Below are positions 8,798 to 17,389 of a stretch of 64,000 nucleotides of DNA, piece by piece. The position numbers and the translations under genes are program-made. Numbering within the stretch: position 1 is the stretch's first letter; each line of letters opens with the position of its first letter. The notes below the pieces were generated by a model that searched no databases, was not told the origin of the DNA, and saw nothing but the letters and a program-made list of their open reading frames with translations. Source of the DNA: an uncultured Lachnospiraceae bacterium (GTDB taxonomy: Bacteria > Bacillota > Clostridia > Lachnospirales > Lachnospiraceae); NCBI GenBank assembly GCA_947382355.1, contig CANCYR010000010.1:1-64000 (forward strand). Reading direction: 5' to 3'.

Positions 8798-9205
8798 ATG
8801 ATAGGAAAAAGACTAAAGAAGCTGAGAAAAGAAAAAAACTTCTCATTGGAGTATGTGGCAGAGAGAATAGACGTTTCTCGTCAGACCATTGCAAAATGGG
8901 AAGCGGGTGAAACCCTGCCCGATGTAGTAAAGTGCAAAAAACTGATGGATTTGTATGAAAGCTCCCTGGACGAACTGACATTAAGCGAAAGAGAACGCCG
9001 GATAGGGGAAGGAGAACTTGCCACACAGACCGGAAAATATGTGTTTGGAATTGTAAAAGTAGGGGAAGGGGGCTTGATGCCCATTCCCCAGAAGGCAAGA
9101 AAGGTATTACATATCCAAAAGGGAGACCAGCTGTTAGTGCTTGGCAATCCGGAACATGGCATGACGGTAGTGAAGATTGATGAGTTAAATGACTATTTCA
9201 AATGA
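8798..9205 (+). CDS. XRE-family regulator with AbrB-like C-terminal domain
   Basis: 135 residues. Residues 1-60 form a Cro/CI-type helix-turn-helix (RLKKLRKEKNFSLEYVAERI, then VSRQTIAKWEAG). Residues about 78-130 look like a SpoVT/AbrB-type swapped-hairpin domain (VGEGGLMPIPQKARKVLHIQKGDQLLVLG). This pairing occurs in Clostridia as a predicted transcription regulator. The target is not evident from context; the gene stands alone after a terminator and before a surface-protein remnant. The start at 8798 is preceded by GGAGACGGAAAAGAC. Confidence 0.85.
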   Translation: MIGKRLKKLRKEKNFSLEYVAERIDVSRQTIAKWEAGETLPDVVKCKKLMDLYESSLDELTLSERERRIGEGELATQTGKYVFGIVKVGEGGLMPIPQKARKVLHIQKGDQLLVLGNPEHGMTVVKIDELNDYFK

Positions 9206-9294
9206 ATGGTGGAGCCCACACGGATTACTTCGTGCGGAAGTTCCATAAGTGCTTATACAAATAAATATAATAAGATCAACAAGGGGGAATAAAC

Positions 9295-9870
9295 ATGAAA
9301 AGAATGAAAATACTGTTTCACAACAAGTCATGCCGTAATACAAACGGGGGCAGTAACGGGACCTGCCATTGACAAAGAGATTAGTCCATCCGGAATACCA
9401 GCGGATGCAGGCATAGATGTATGGGCAGGCGGAGTCAAATACCGGAGAATAAAAGCAAGCGGTTATGCAGAGGCAAGAGGTGTATGCACCAGCGGAGATG
9501 GAGGGGAAAAAGGAAAGCAGGCGCCGGAAAGAACGTGACCATTACGGTAACAGCCTTAGATGGCAGTCAGGTAAAAGCTTCCTGTAAGTTTAAAATTATG
9601 AAGCACGCAGTGAAAAAAATAAGTTTGAAAGCACCTGCTAAAACATTAAAATCCGGAAAAACCATGACTATAAAAGCAACGGTAAAAACTACCGGAAAGA
9701 ACGCCAACAAGTCCCTGAAATGGACAAGCTCCAACAATAAATATGCCACTGTCAACAGTAAGGGAAAGGTAACCGCCAAAAAGGCCGGAAAAGGAAAAAA
9801 CGTCACCATCACCGCAAGGTCAACGGACGGAAGCAACAAAAGGTCGAAAGTGAAAATTAAAATAAAATAG
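9295..9870 (+). pseudogene. Broken surface-protein gene with Ig-like (Big2) domains
   Basis: An ATG at 9295 with a good GGGGGAA site opens a frame that stops at 9372. Coding-like sequence continues in a second frame (about 9340-9535), and from about 9535 to 9870 the original frame carries two bacterial Ig-like (Big2) repeats, recognisable by GAGKNVTITVTALDGS and GKGKNVTITARSTDGS with the KWTSSN and GKVTAKKAGKG motifs. No signal peptide survives. At least two frame disruptions are needed to explain this, so it is a decayed extracellular adhesin-type gene. The stretch 9421-9870 can still be read as 149 residues but its start is not credible. Confidence 0.7.
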
Positions 9871-9891
9871 AAAAATTTTTCAATATCCGGC

Positions 9892-9958
9892 AGGAGCCGC
9901 CATAGCATTCTATATTTTTCCTGATCATGGAAAAATATAGAATGCTATGGCGGCTTCT
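9892..9958. terminator. 30-bp perfect hairpin after the Big2 remnant
   Basis: Bases 9892-9921 pair with 9929-9958 over 30 positions (one G-T pair) around a TGATCAT loop. A T run is inside the stem rather than after it, so it may act as a terminator or be a small palindromic repeat. Confidence 0.6.
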
Positions 9959-10256
9959 GTGTTCTCTCATCATACTTCCCATCTGCTTTTTCATTTCACA
10001 ATTCCATACATAAATCATCTTATTTCATAAATCATTTTATTCAAAAGCAATCTGTCACAAAAATTCTCCGCACATAATCCTCATAAAAAACGTTATACCT
10101 AATGAAAGAAAAATAATCTAAAATAAAATCAGAAAATAGAAGCAGAAAATAAAAGCAGTAAACAAAAAATAAATAAGAAAAAGCAGAAAACGGATATTAG
10201 AAAATAGATAGAGAAAAACAGCAAAACTCTGCCTGCAAAAAAAGGAGGAAGCCCAT
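9959..10256 (+). other. Intergenic purine-rich leader upstream of the sigma factor gene
   Basis: No gene. From about 10100 to 10240 the plus strand is almost only A and G (repeated AGAAAAT, AAAAGCAG), giving a strongly strand-asymmetric tract directly before the sigma-factor ribosome binding site (AAAGGAGGA, 10241-10249). I see no confident promoter. Confidence 0.4.
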
Positions 10257-10736
10257 GTGCCATTGGAAATAGAAGAACAATACGACAAAATCTACAGATA
10301 CTGCTATTTCAAAGTCCAAAACCCCCATGCGGCAGAAGACCTGACCCAGGAAACCTTCCTGCGCTACTTCAGCCAAAACACCTATATCAGCCGGGGAAAG
10401 CCTCTGGCATATTTATATACCATTGCAAAGAATCTGTGTGTGGACTATTTCAGAAAACAGAAAAGCAGCATAAGAGAGCTTCCGGATGAGGGAAAGCTGT
10501 TGCAAAAGACAGATGCCGGAAAGGAAATGGATTTAGATTCTGCCATTGCACTAAAGCAGGCTCTGAGCCATCTTACGGAAGAGAAGCAGGAGCTGTTGCT
10601 GCTTCGTTATGCAAACCAAGTGTCGGTAGAAGAAATCAGCCGGATTACCAACTGCTCGCGGTTTGTTGTTTACCGCAAAACAAAAGAAGCATGTCAGGAA
10701 TTAAAAAAATATTTGAAAAAGGAGGATTTTCTATGA
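10257..10736 (+). CDS. ECF-type RNA polymerase sigma factor
   Basis: 159 residues with sigma region 2 (YRYCYFKVQNPHAAEDLTQE, then TFLRYF) and region 4 (LSHLTEEKQELLLLRYANQ, then VSVEEISRITNCS), the plan of a group IV sigma-70 factor. The GTG at 10257 is the only start in frame with the family N terminus and is 7 bp after AAAGGAGGA. The overlapping ATG at 10255 is out of frame. It overlaps the downstream gene by ATGA and is the first gene of a four-gene operon with an ABC exporter. No zinc-finger anti-sigma factor is next to it. Confidence 0.88.
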   Translation: MPLEIEEQYDKIYRYCYFKVQNPHAAEDLTQETFLRYFSQNTYISRGKPLAYLYTIAKNLCVDYFRKQKSSIRELPDEGKLLQKTDAGKEMDLDSAIALKQALSHLTEEKQELLLLRYANQVSVEEISRITNCSRFVVYRKTKEACQELKKYLKKEDFL

Positions 10737-11473
10737 ATAAAAAGCTGAAAAACGGGCTGTTACAGGCATTTGAAGCCCCTCTTCCGGAGAGAAGGGAAGA
10801 GTTTTTAAAATCACTGCCTTATCCGAGAATCCCAAAGTGGCAGCTATGGCTGTTACAGGCAAAATTCATAAAAAAGAGAACCTGGATAGGCTCCGTGGGG
10901 ATTTTTTTCCTGCTGTTTCTGTTATGCCAGAAAGACAGGCTGCTTTTTGAAAACAGACAGGAAATCGGCATGATTTCCGCCCTTACCCCCATGTTTGCTC
11001 TGTTTGCTTCCATGGAGCTTATCCGTTCCAGACAGTACCGGATGGAAGAACTGGAAATGTCCACCAGATTTTCTCTGGGAAATGTGCTTCTTATCCGAAT
11101 CAATCTTCTGGGAATGATGAATATGCTTTTATTTCTGCTTCTGGCGCCGTTTCTGGCAATGGAGCATAAGGTAACTTACTGGCAGGCGGGAATTTATCTG
11201 CTGCTGCCTTATCTGATAACCAGCTTTCTCACACTGCTTACAGTCTGTTATATGAAGGCGGGAGATATTTCCTTTGTGTGCTTTGCCATCAGCGCCGGGG
11301 TGATGATGGCCTTTGGAACAGCCGCCTATAGGAAGCCGGTCATTTATGAAATGGAATATATAGGCGGATGGCTGCTTGCGGCAGGCATATTCCTGCTGCT
11401 TATGATAAGACAAATAACAATGATTACCAGAAACGGGGAGAAATACGTATGGAACTTTCAATTGACAGAGTAA
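10733..11473 (+). CDS. Polytopic membrane protein of the sigma/ABC operon
   Basis: 246 residues, function not recognised. A basic N-terminal stretch of about 55 residues (cytoplasmic) is followed by about six hydrophobic helices, arranged as three pairs. The start at 10733 overlaps the sigma gene stop, with GGAGG in front (AAAAAGGAGGATTTTCTATG). Its place between an ECF sigma gene and an ABC ATPase gene suggests a membrane-bound modulator of the sigma factor or an accessory permease subunit; this is inference from context only. Confidence 0.75.
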   Translation: MNKKLKNGLLQAFEAPLPERREEFLKSLPYPRIPKWQLWLLQAKFIKKRTWIGSVGIFFLLFLLCQKDRLLFENRQEIGMISALTPMFALFASMELIRSRQYRMEELEMSTRFSLGNVLLIRINLLGMMNMLLFLLLAPFLAMEHKVTYWQAGIYLLLPYLITSFLTLLTVCYMKAGDISFVCFAISAGVMMAFGTAAYRKPVIYEMEYIGGWLLAAGIFLLLMIRQITMITRNGEKYVWNFQLTE

Positions 11474-12321
11474 CGAAACAATACAAAAACAAAATTGCCG
11501 TAGACCGGATATCCATAAAGCTGGAGGAAGGCGTCTATGGGCTTTTAGGAGCCAACGGAGCCGGAAAAACCACATTTATGCGCATGCTTTGCGGCATCCT
11601 GACGCCTACAGGAGGAGAAATCAAGGTGGATGGCAGAAACAATATGGAGATGGGGGAGGAATTTCGGAACCTGTTGGGATATCTGCCGCAGGATTTCGGA
11701 TATTATCCGGATTTTACCGCTTGCGAATTTATGATGTACATGGCTTCCTTAAAAGGACTTCCCTATGGAAAGGCAAAGGAAAAAACAAGGCAGCTTTTGG
11801 AGCAGGTAGGGCTTTTGCAGGTGATGAAAAAGAGGATTAAAACCTATTCCGGAGGAATGAAGCAGCGGCTGGGAATTGCCCAGGCAATGTTAAACGACCC
11901 GAAGATTCTTATACTGGATGAGCCTACCGCAGGACTTGACCCAAAGGAGAGGGTGCGCTTTCGGAACCTGATAGCGGACTTTGGAAAAAATAAAATTGTG
12001 CTGTTGTCCACCCATATCGTATCGGATGTGGAAGCCATTGCCGACAGGATACTTCTTATGAAGGACGGTCAGCTGAAGCTTACGGGAACCGTAGGGGAAA
12101 TGGAACAGCATGTGGAAGGCAAGGTATGGGAATGCGTCCGCCATGAGAAGGAAACAGAGCATATTGTTGAAAATTTCAACGTGGCAAACATGCATCATAA
12201 TGACGGGGAAACCACTTTTCGCATCATTAGTGAAGCAAAGCCCTTTGAAAATGGCATCAGTGTAAAGGGAACTTTGGAGGATTTGTATTTATACTATTTT
12301 CAGGAGGGTACAAAATGTTAA
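11449..12321 (+). CDS. ABC transporter ATP-binding protein
   Basis: 290-residue exporter-type ATPase. Walker A GANGAGKTT, Q-loop in LPQDFGYYPDF, signature YSGGMKQRLGIAQA, Walker B ILILDEPTAGLDP and the switch His in LLSTHIVSD are all present, so it should be active. ATG at 11449 follows CGGGGAG and overlaps the end of the previous gene by 25 bp. It partners with the permease encoded next, most likely for drug, peptide or lantibiotic-type export or immunity. Confidence 0.9.
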   Translation: MELSIDRVTKQYKNKIAVDRISIKLEEGVYGLLGANGAGKTTFMRMLCGILTPTGGEIKVDGRNNMEMGEEFRNLLGYLPQDFGYYPDFTACEFMMYMASLKGLPYGKAKEKTRQLLEQVGLLQVMKKRIKTYSGGMKQRLGIAQAMLNDPKILILDEPTAGLDPKERVRFRNLIADFGKNKIVLLSTHIVSDVEAIADRILLMKDGQLKLTGTVGEMEQHVEGKVWECVRHEKETEHIVENFNVANMHHNDGETTFRIISEAKPFENGISVKGTLEDLYLYYFQEGTKC

Positions 12322-13544
12322 GCTTAATCAGGTTTGAACTGAAAAAAATATGGAAAAAGAAAGTAAACAGGACAGCCATGTTCCTCGGATTGTTTTTACT
12401 GCTTTTTGTAAATTATTATAGTATAAAAAGCGAGGACTTCCGGTTAAACAAAGAGGCGCCAATCGTAAAAGGGCTGAAAGCAGTGAAAATGCAGGCAGAA
12501 TATGATAAAGCCCAGACAGGGGTTTTAAGCGAGGAGTATCTGACAGAAATCGTAACGGATTATCAAAATCAACTGAAGAAACTGGAACCGGGAGAAGAGG
12601 GCTACGGCTGGTGGCTGATTTCACCCAATACAAATGTTTTTTCAATAATCTGCAGCAATTATTCAGAATGGAATGAACAATGGGCATGGGAGGATTTGGC
12701 TTCTATCGACACAACCAATGGAATCGGCTTTTATGAAAGGCGGCTGGAGAAAATAAGAAACGGTTTGAATATGGATTACTCTTATGGAAATTATACGGAA
12801 AAAGAAAAGCAGTTCTGGATGGAGAAAGCACAAACAGTAAAAACACCTTTTTTATTTGGAAATACAGAAACATGGAATTTTATCTGGAATAATATAGGTA
12901 CTTTGTTCTATTTGCTTTTTGTCATCAGTATTTGTATCGCACCTGTTTTTGCAGGGGAGTACCAGAACCGGACAGATGCCCTGATTCTTACGGCAAAGTT
13001 CGGAAAGACAAAGCTGATAGGTGCAAAGATGATTGCTGTCTTTCTTTTTTCGGCAGGCTATACGCTGCTTTGCACAGTCGTATCGGTGGGAAGCCTTATG
13101 GCGGTTCTGGGGGTGGAAGGCTATAATTTACCGGTACAGCTTTTTTCCAAAAATTCTCCCTATGACTGGACCGTATTAAAAGCAGTAACAGTACATTTAG
13201 GGATAATGCTTCTGATGGCAGCCTTTATAGGAGCCTTTTCCATGCTGCTGTCAGCCCGCAGCAAAAATCCGTTAATTGTGCTTGCGGTAGATTTCCTGCT
13301 GCTTCTTGGAACCATATTCATTCCTTTTTCCAAAAACAGCCGTCTGATAAACTGGATTTTATTTTTAAGGCCGGTGCTCATCACGGATTTTAAAGAAGTG
13401 CTGTCTACTTATAACAGCTGTCAGATAGGGAATGTGGTACTTTCTTATATTCCCATGTTCTGTATCGCTTATGGGGCGGCAACAGTTTTGTGTATGGTAT
13501 TTACAGGAAGGGGATTTTCAAGGCACCAGGTTGGGGGAAGGTGA
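12315..13544 (+). CDS. ABC-2 type transporter permease
   Basis: 409-residue membrane protein: an N-terminal helix, a large extracytoplasmic segment (residues about 35-190) and about five to six C-terminal helices, the layout of ABC-2/bacteriocin-type exporters. It overlaps the ATPase gene by 7 bp after AGGAGG. A half copy of the palindromic MITE begins immediately after its stop codon (from 13547), so the extreme C terminus may have been altered by that insertion. Confidence 0.85.
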   Translation: MLSLIRFELKKIWKKKVNRTAMFLGLFLLLFVNYYSIKSEDFRLNKEAPIVKGLKAVKMQAEYDKAQTGVLSEEYLTEIVTDYQNQLKKLEPGEEGYGWWLISPNTNVFSIICSNYSEWNEQWAWEDLASIDTTNGIGFYERRLEKIRNGLNMDYSYGNYTEKEKQFWMEKAQTVKTPFLFGNTETWNFIWNNIGTLFYLLFVISICIAPVFAGEYQNRTDALILTAKFGKTKLIGAKMIAVFLFSAGYTLLCTVVSVGSLMAVLGVEGYNLPVQLFSKNSPYDWTVLKAVTVHLGIMLLMAAFIGAFSMLLSARSKNPLIVLAVDFLLLLGTIFIPFSKNSRLINWILFLRPVLITDFKEVLSTYNSCQIGNVVLSYIPMFCIAYGAATVLCMVFTGRGFSRHQVGGR

Positions 13545-13546
13545 GG

Positions 13547-13646
13547 CTGCGTTATTATCAGAGCGAGAGCGGGACGACGTAGAAACACTTTTTGCCTGCT
13601 GCCGGTTCTGATTCCTGTGGAGGAAAGCGGAGGGCTGAACTGTTAC
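13547..13646 (-). mobile_element. Half copy of the palindromic MITE
   Basis: Contains the GCTGCGTT..ATCAGAGCGAGAG centre and one complete arm ending GGGCTGAACTGTTAC. The other half is missing, cut right at the stop codon of the ABC permease gene. The centre is in the opposite orientation to most full copies here. Confidence 0.8.
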
Positions 13647-13675
13647 AAATATAAGAAATAATAAATTACAAGATG

Positions 13676-13704
13676 TTGACAACTGTTGTTTAATCATGTA
13701 TTAT
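13676..13704 (+). promoter_or_regulatory. SigA promoter of the secreted-protein pair
   Basis: TTGACA (13676-13681), 17-bp spacer, TATTAT (13699-13704), about 28 bp before the start codon. Confidence 0.8.
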
Positions 13705-13732
13705 TAAAAAAAATCAATAGGAGGATTAGGGT

Positions 13733-14359
13733 ATGAAACTATTATGCAAAATGGGCATTGCTTTATTTATTTTTATGAATTTTTTTTATGCAATGCCACA
13801 AACTGTATCTGCTAAGGCATCTGCAGAATCCAATCTGGCAGATAGTTGTAAAAGAGTAGGAATTGCAGAGACAGGTCTGCCGGAAAAAGAAAATATACAA
13901 ATGATAGATGAGAAAGAAAACAAACAGATGCCTGACACATGTTATGAATTGAAGACTGGGGAATCAATAATACTTGGTACAACTTCAGATGGAGGAACGA
14001 TTACTATGTCTTGCGTAGGTACCAGTATGGATTTAGCAAGAGCAGGTAAGAAAACTTCCACTAAGACATACAATATCAATCATAATATGGCGGGTGTTGA
14101 AACTTTAGTGATAGTAGTTCAGCTTGAGTGTACATGGTATCCAAATGGAGAAGCGGGCTATATTAGCAATTTGAGAGGTACATATACAATAAAAAACAAA
14201 CTTTGGAGTTGTAAGTGGGATGAAGATAACAAATCCTCTACAAATTATTATCATGCATTATGGTTGGATATGACTTATCTTGGTTCTTCTTATTCAAGAT
14301 TGTTTGCAGCAAGCTATGACCCATTTAACAGCACATTATCATTTGGTACGGCGCCATGA
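13733..14359 (+). CDS. Secreted protein of unknown function
   Basis: 208 residues. A clear signal peptide (hydrophobic core GIALFIFMNFFYAM, likely cleavage after QTVSA) shows export. The mature part has no motif I recognise; it is rich in Thr, Ser, Tyr and Asn, has two cysteines in a possible pair (DTCYELK and MSCVGTS) and later ECTWYP and LWSCKWD. The AT content is visibly higher than in neighbouring genes, and the gene pair is bounded by MITE copies, suggesting acquisition. ATG at 13733 has AGGAGG upstream. It overlaps the next gene by ATGA. Confidence 0.75.
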   Translation: MKLLCKMGIALFIFMNFFYAMPQTVSAKASAESNLADSCKRVGIAETGLPEKENIQMIDEKENKQMPDTCYELKTGESIILGTTSDGGTITMSCVGTSMDLARAGKKTSTKTYNINHNMAGVETLVIVVQLECTWYPNGEAGYISNLRGTYTIKNKLWSCKWDEDNKSSTNYYHALWLDMTYLGSSYSRLFAASYDPFNSTLSFGTAP

Positions 14360-14709
14360 GACAACGAATAGAAAAGAAATACTTTTTTTTAGGAGGACTA
14401 ATCCTTTTCGTGTGTTTGTTTTTGGGCTATTGTATATTTGGAATGTGGAATCATAAAATTGATAAAAAAGAAATATACGGTACGCACTTAGCCGGCATAA
14501 TTGAAGAGACCTTTACAGATTTAGAGGTTGTGAAATCTGCTGATGCACATATCACTTATGATAAAATATCAAACCAATATTCAATAGAAATGTCGTTAGA
14601 GACAAATGGAGAAGTAAGTGAAGAGGAAATTAAGGCATACAAGCGCGTATTAAGTAATTATAATGAATTTGCAGAGATGGCATTGAAGATAAATGGTGAA
14701 TACAAGTGA
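14356..14709 (+). CDS. Small membrane-anchored protein of unknown function
   Basis: 117 residues: a basic start, one membrane helix (residues about 10-30, FFLGGLILFVCLFLGYCIFG) and an acidic extracytoplasmic domain of about 85 residues. No family recognised. Translationally coupled to the preceding secreted protein (ATGA overlap), so the two probably act together at the cell surface. No transcription terminator other than the following MITE palindrome is seen. Confidence 0.7.
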   Translation: MRQRIEKKYFFLGGLILFVCLFLGYCIFGMWNHKIDKKEIYGTHLAGIIEETFTDLEVVKSADAHITYDKISNQYSIEMSLETNGEVSEEEIKAYKRVLSNYNEFAEMALKINGEYK

Positions 14710-14724
14710 TATATCGTAATAGAT

Positions 14725-14948
14725 GTAACAGTTCAGCCCTCCGCTTTCCACCACAGGAATCAGAACCGGCGGCAGGCAGAAAGTGTTTCTACGTCGTCCC
14801 ACTCCCGCTCTGATAAAAACGCAGCAGTGCTAAGCTCGAAAATACCTCGCTAAGCGCTGGCGTTTTTATAAGGACTCCTTTAGAAATCACTTTCTGCCTG
14901 CCGCCGGTTCTGATTCCTGTGGAGGAAAGCGGAGGGCTGAACTGTTAC
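14725..14948 (+). mobile_element. Full palindromic MITE copy 1
   Basis: 224 bp from GTAACAGTTC to GAACTGTTAC. The outer about 61 bp on each side are complementary with a single mismatch. The centre holds a second hairpin (ATAAAAACGC facing GCGTTTTTAT). Flanks TAATAGAT and CGATCATT do not match, so the target duplication has been lost. Confidence 0.9.
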
Positions 14949-14976
14949 CGATCATTTATCTGTCAAGAAAAAATAC

Positions 14977-15005
14977 TTGACACCGCCATGCCCTTAGTGT
15001 ATTAT
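14977..15005 (+). promoter_or_regulatory. SigA promoter of ylxM-ffh
   Basis: TTGACA (14977-14982), 17-bp spacer, TATTAT (15000-15005), 32 bp before the ylxM start. Confidence 0.85.
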
Positions 15006-15037
15006 AGCAAAGGTATCAGAAAAAAACAGGTGATACG

Positions 15038-15373
15038 ATGGAAAAGATTGTAGAACAGGGTCTGCTGTATGATTTTTACGGCGAGCTTTTGACAGAACAC
15101 CAGAAGCGCATATATGAGGATGCAGTTTATCATGACATGTCCCTTTCGGAAATTGCCGATGAGCACGGGATTTCCAGACAGGGGGTTCATGACTTGATAA
15201 AACGGTGCGATAAAAGTCTTTCAGAGTATGAAAGCAGGCTGCATCTGGTGGAAAAGTTTACAAGGACAAAGGAAAAGGTCCATGCATTAAAGGAAGTGCT
15301 GGACAAATTGGAAGATAAGGCCGTGAGCCGGAGATTAGAGGCTCTCATCAATGAGATATTAGAGGAATTATAA
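15038..15373 (+). CDS. ylxM: YlxM/UPF0122 helix-turn-helix protein
   Basis: 111 residues with a sigma region 4-like helix-turn-helix (MSLSEIADEHGISRQGVHDL). YlxM proteins are encoded just before ffh across Firmicutes and are thought to influence signal recognition particle function or expression. Here it starts at 15038 and ends 3 bp before ffh, so they form one operon. Confidence 0.93.
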   Translation: MEKIVEQGLLYDFYGELLTEHQKRIYEDAVYHDMSLSEIADEHGISRQGVHDLIKRCDKSLSEYESRLHLVEKFTRTKEKVHALKEVLDKLEDKAVSRRLEALINEILEEL

Positions 15374-15376
15374 TTT

Positions 15377-16726
15377 ATGGCATTTGAAAGTTTAACGGAT
15401 AAACTACAAAATGTATTTAAAAAATTAAAGAGCAAAGGCAGGCTTACGGAAGAAGATGTAAAAGCTGCTTTAAAGGAAGTAAAGATGGCGTTGTTAGAAG
15501 CCGACGTAAACTTCAAGGTGGTAAAGCAGTTTATCAAGTCTGTAGAGGAACGTGCCATTGGCGCAGATGTGATGAACGGTCTGAATCCGGGACAGATGGT
15601 CATTAAAATCGTAAACGAGGAAATGACGGCACTGATGGGTTCCGAGACCACGGAAATCAAGATGCAGCCCGGAAAGTCCATTACCGTCATTATGATGTGC
15701 GGCCTTCAGGGTGCAGGTAAGACCACCACCACAGCAAAGATAGCGGGAAAGCTGAAGCTAAAGGGCAAAAAGTGCCTGCTGACAGCCTGTGATATTTACA
15801 GGCCTGCAGCCATTAAGCAGTTACAGGTAAACGGTGAAAAGCAGCAGGTGGACGTGTTCACTATGGGAGAAAACCACAGCCCGGTGGACATTGCAAAAGC
15901 GGCTTTAGAGCATGCCCAGAAAAACGGCCATAACGTAGTGATTTTAGATACTGCAGGCCGTCTTCACATAGATGAAGCCATGATGGAAGAGTTACAGGAA
16001 ATCAAGGCAAATGTAGAAGTCCATCAGACCATTCTGGTGGTGGACGTCATGACTGGTCAGGATGCAGTCAACGTGGCAAAGGAATTTGATGAAAAGGTGG
16101 GAATTGACGGGGTCATCCTTTCCAAGATGGACGGCGACTCCAGGGGAGGTTCCGCACTTTCTGTCAAGGCAGTAACCGGCAAGCCTATTTTATTTGTAGG
16201 TATGGGTGAAAAGCTGTCGGATTTGGAGCAGTTTTATCCGGACCGGATGGCAAGCCGCATTTTGGGAATGGGAGACGTGTTGACTCTCATTGATAAGGTA
16301 CAGGCCAATTTGGATATCGATGAAGAAAAAGAAAAACAGATGGCCGCCAAAATGAAAAAAGGCAAGTTTGACTTTGAGGATTACTTGGAAAGCATGAAGC
16401 AGATGCGCAATATGGGCGGATTGTCCTCCATTTTAAGCATGATGCCCGGTATGGGCGCCAAAATGGGAGAAATCGAATCCATGGTGGATGAAAAGCAGCT
16501 TGCCAGAATGGAAGCCATCGTATTATCCATGACGGTAGCAGAAAGGCAGAATCCAAAGCTTTTAAATCCAAGCAGAAAACACCGGATAGCCAAAGGCGCC
16601 GGGGTTGACGTTGGCGTAGTGAACCGCTTTATAAAACAGTTTGAGCAGAGCCAGAAAATGATGAAGCAATTGCCTGGCATGATGGGCGGCATGGGCAAAA
16701 AGGGCAAATTTAAATTTCCCTTTTAA
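15377..16726 (+). CDS. ffh: Signal recognition particle protein Ffh
   Basis: 449 residues. N domain, then GTPase G domain with G1 GLQGAGKTTTTAK, DTAGRLHID (G3) and SKMDGDSRGG (G4), and a methionine-rich M domain with MRNMGGLSSILSMMPGMG that binds SRP RNA and signal sequences. It directs nascent membrane proteins to FtsY, whose gene lies at 30.6 kb. Confidence 0.97.
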   Translation: MAFESLTDKLQNVFKKLKSKGRLTEEDVKAALKEVKMALLEADVNFKVVKQFIKSVEERAIGADVMNGLNPGQMVIKIVNEEMTALMGSETTEIKMQPGKSITVIMMCGLQGAGKTTTTAKIAGKLKLKGKKCLLTACDIYRPAAIKQLQVNGEKQQVDVFTMGENHSPVDIAKAALEHAQKNGHNVVILDTAGRLHIDEAMMEELQEIKANVEVHQTILVVDVMTGQDAVNVAKEFDEKVGIDGVILSKMDGDSRGGSALSVKAVTGKPILFVGMGEKLSDLEQFYPDRMASRILGMGDVLTLIDKVQANLDIDEEKEKQMAAKMKKGKFDFEDYLESMKQMRNMGGLSSILSMMPGMGAKMGEIESMVDEKQLARMEAIVLSMTVAERQNPKLLNPSRKHRIAKGAGVDVGVVNRFIKQFEQSQKMMKQLPGMMGGMGKKGKFKFPF

Positions 16727-16799
16727 GTGAGCTGTTAAGCCGGATATTTTATTCGGTTAACTGATATATAATGAAAAATAATTTCGGAGGTGAAAAGAA

Positions 16800-17045
16800 A
16801 TGGCAGTAAAAATCAGATTAAGAAGAATGGGACAGAAAAAGGCTCCTTTTTATAGAATCGTAGTTGCAGATTCCCGTTCTCCAAGAGATGGAAGATTTAT
16901 CGAGGAGATTGGAACTTATGATCCAAATACAGATCCAAGTACTTTCAAGGTAAATGAAGAGTTGGCAAAGAAATGGCTTGCTAACGGTGCACAGCCGACA
17001 GAAGTGGTAGGCAAGATTTTTAAAGCAGCAGGAATTGAAAAATAA
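16800..17045 (+). CDS. rpsP: 30S ribosomal protein S16
   Basis: 81 residues with the S16 hallmark [20 protein letters not shown] and [21 protein letters not shown]. Part of the small-subunit body. ATG follows GGAGGTGAAAAGAA. It lies in the usual ffh-rpsP-khpA order. Confidence 0.98.
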   Translation: MAVKIRLRRMGQKKAPFYRIVVADSRSPRDGRFIEEIGTYDPNTDPSTFKVNEELAKKWLANGAQPTEVVGKIFKAAGIEK

Positions 17046-17089
17046 TTGCGGAATCTAAAAACTTGTCATTGCACTTTTGGAGGTGTACT

Positions 17090-17317
17090 ATGAAGGAATT
17101 GGTTGAGGTGATTGCAAAAGCACTTGTTGACAATCCGGAGGAAGTTGTTGTAACTGAGAAAAAAGAAGGGAAGGCATTAATTGTGGAGCTTCATGTAGCT
17201 CAGGCTGATATGGGAAAAGTTATCGGCAAGCAGGGAAGAATCGCAAAGGCGATTCGCTCTGTTGTAAAGGCGGCTTCTTTTGGAGAAAATCAAAAGGTGG
17301 ATGTGGAAATCATCTAA
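17090..17317 (+). CDS. khpA: KH-domain RNA-binding protein KhpA
   Basis: 75-residue single KH domain with the GKQG loop (MGKVIGKQGRIAKAIRSVV). KhpA-type proteins bind RNA and usually work with KhpB/Jag. ATG at 17090 is chosen for its GGAGGTGTACT site. An upstream ATG at 17063 would add nine residues with no family match. Confidence 0.95.
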   Translation: MKELVEVIAKALVDNPEEVVVTEKKEGKALIVELHVAQADMGKVIGKQGRIAKAIRSVVKAASFGENQKVDVEII

Positions 17318-17323
17318 AGGGAT

Positions 17324-17352
17324 AGGGTGTCTGGGACACCCTGTTTTTATTT
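17324..17352 (+). terminator. Intrinsic terminator after khpA
   Basis: AGGGTGTC pairs with GACACCCT around TGG, followed by GTTTTTATTTT. It separates khpA from rimM. Confidence 0.88.
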
Positions 17353-17357
17353 TGGAG

Positions 17358-17378
17358 CTGTTGTCTGAACTGTTACAA
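17358..17378 (-). repeat. Relic of the palindromic element end
   Basis: GTTGTCTGAACTGTTAC matches the outer end of the dispersed element; no other part remains. Confidence 0.4.
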
Positions 17379-17389
17379 GCATATCTTTT

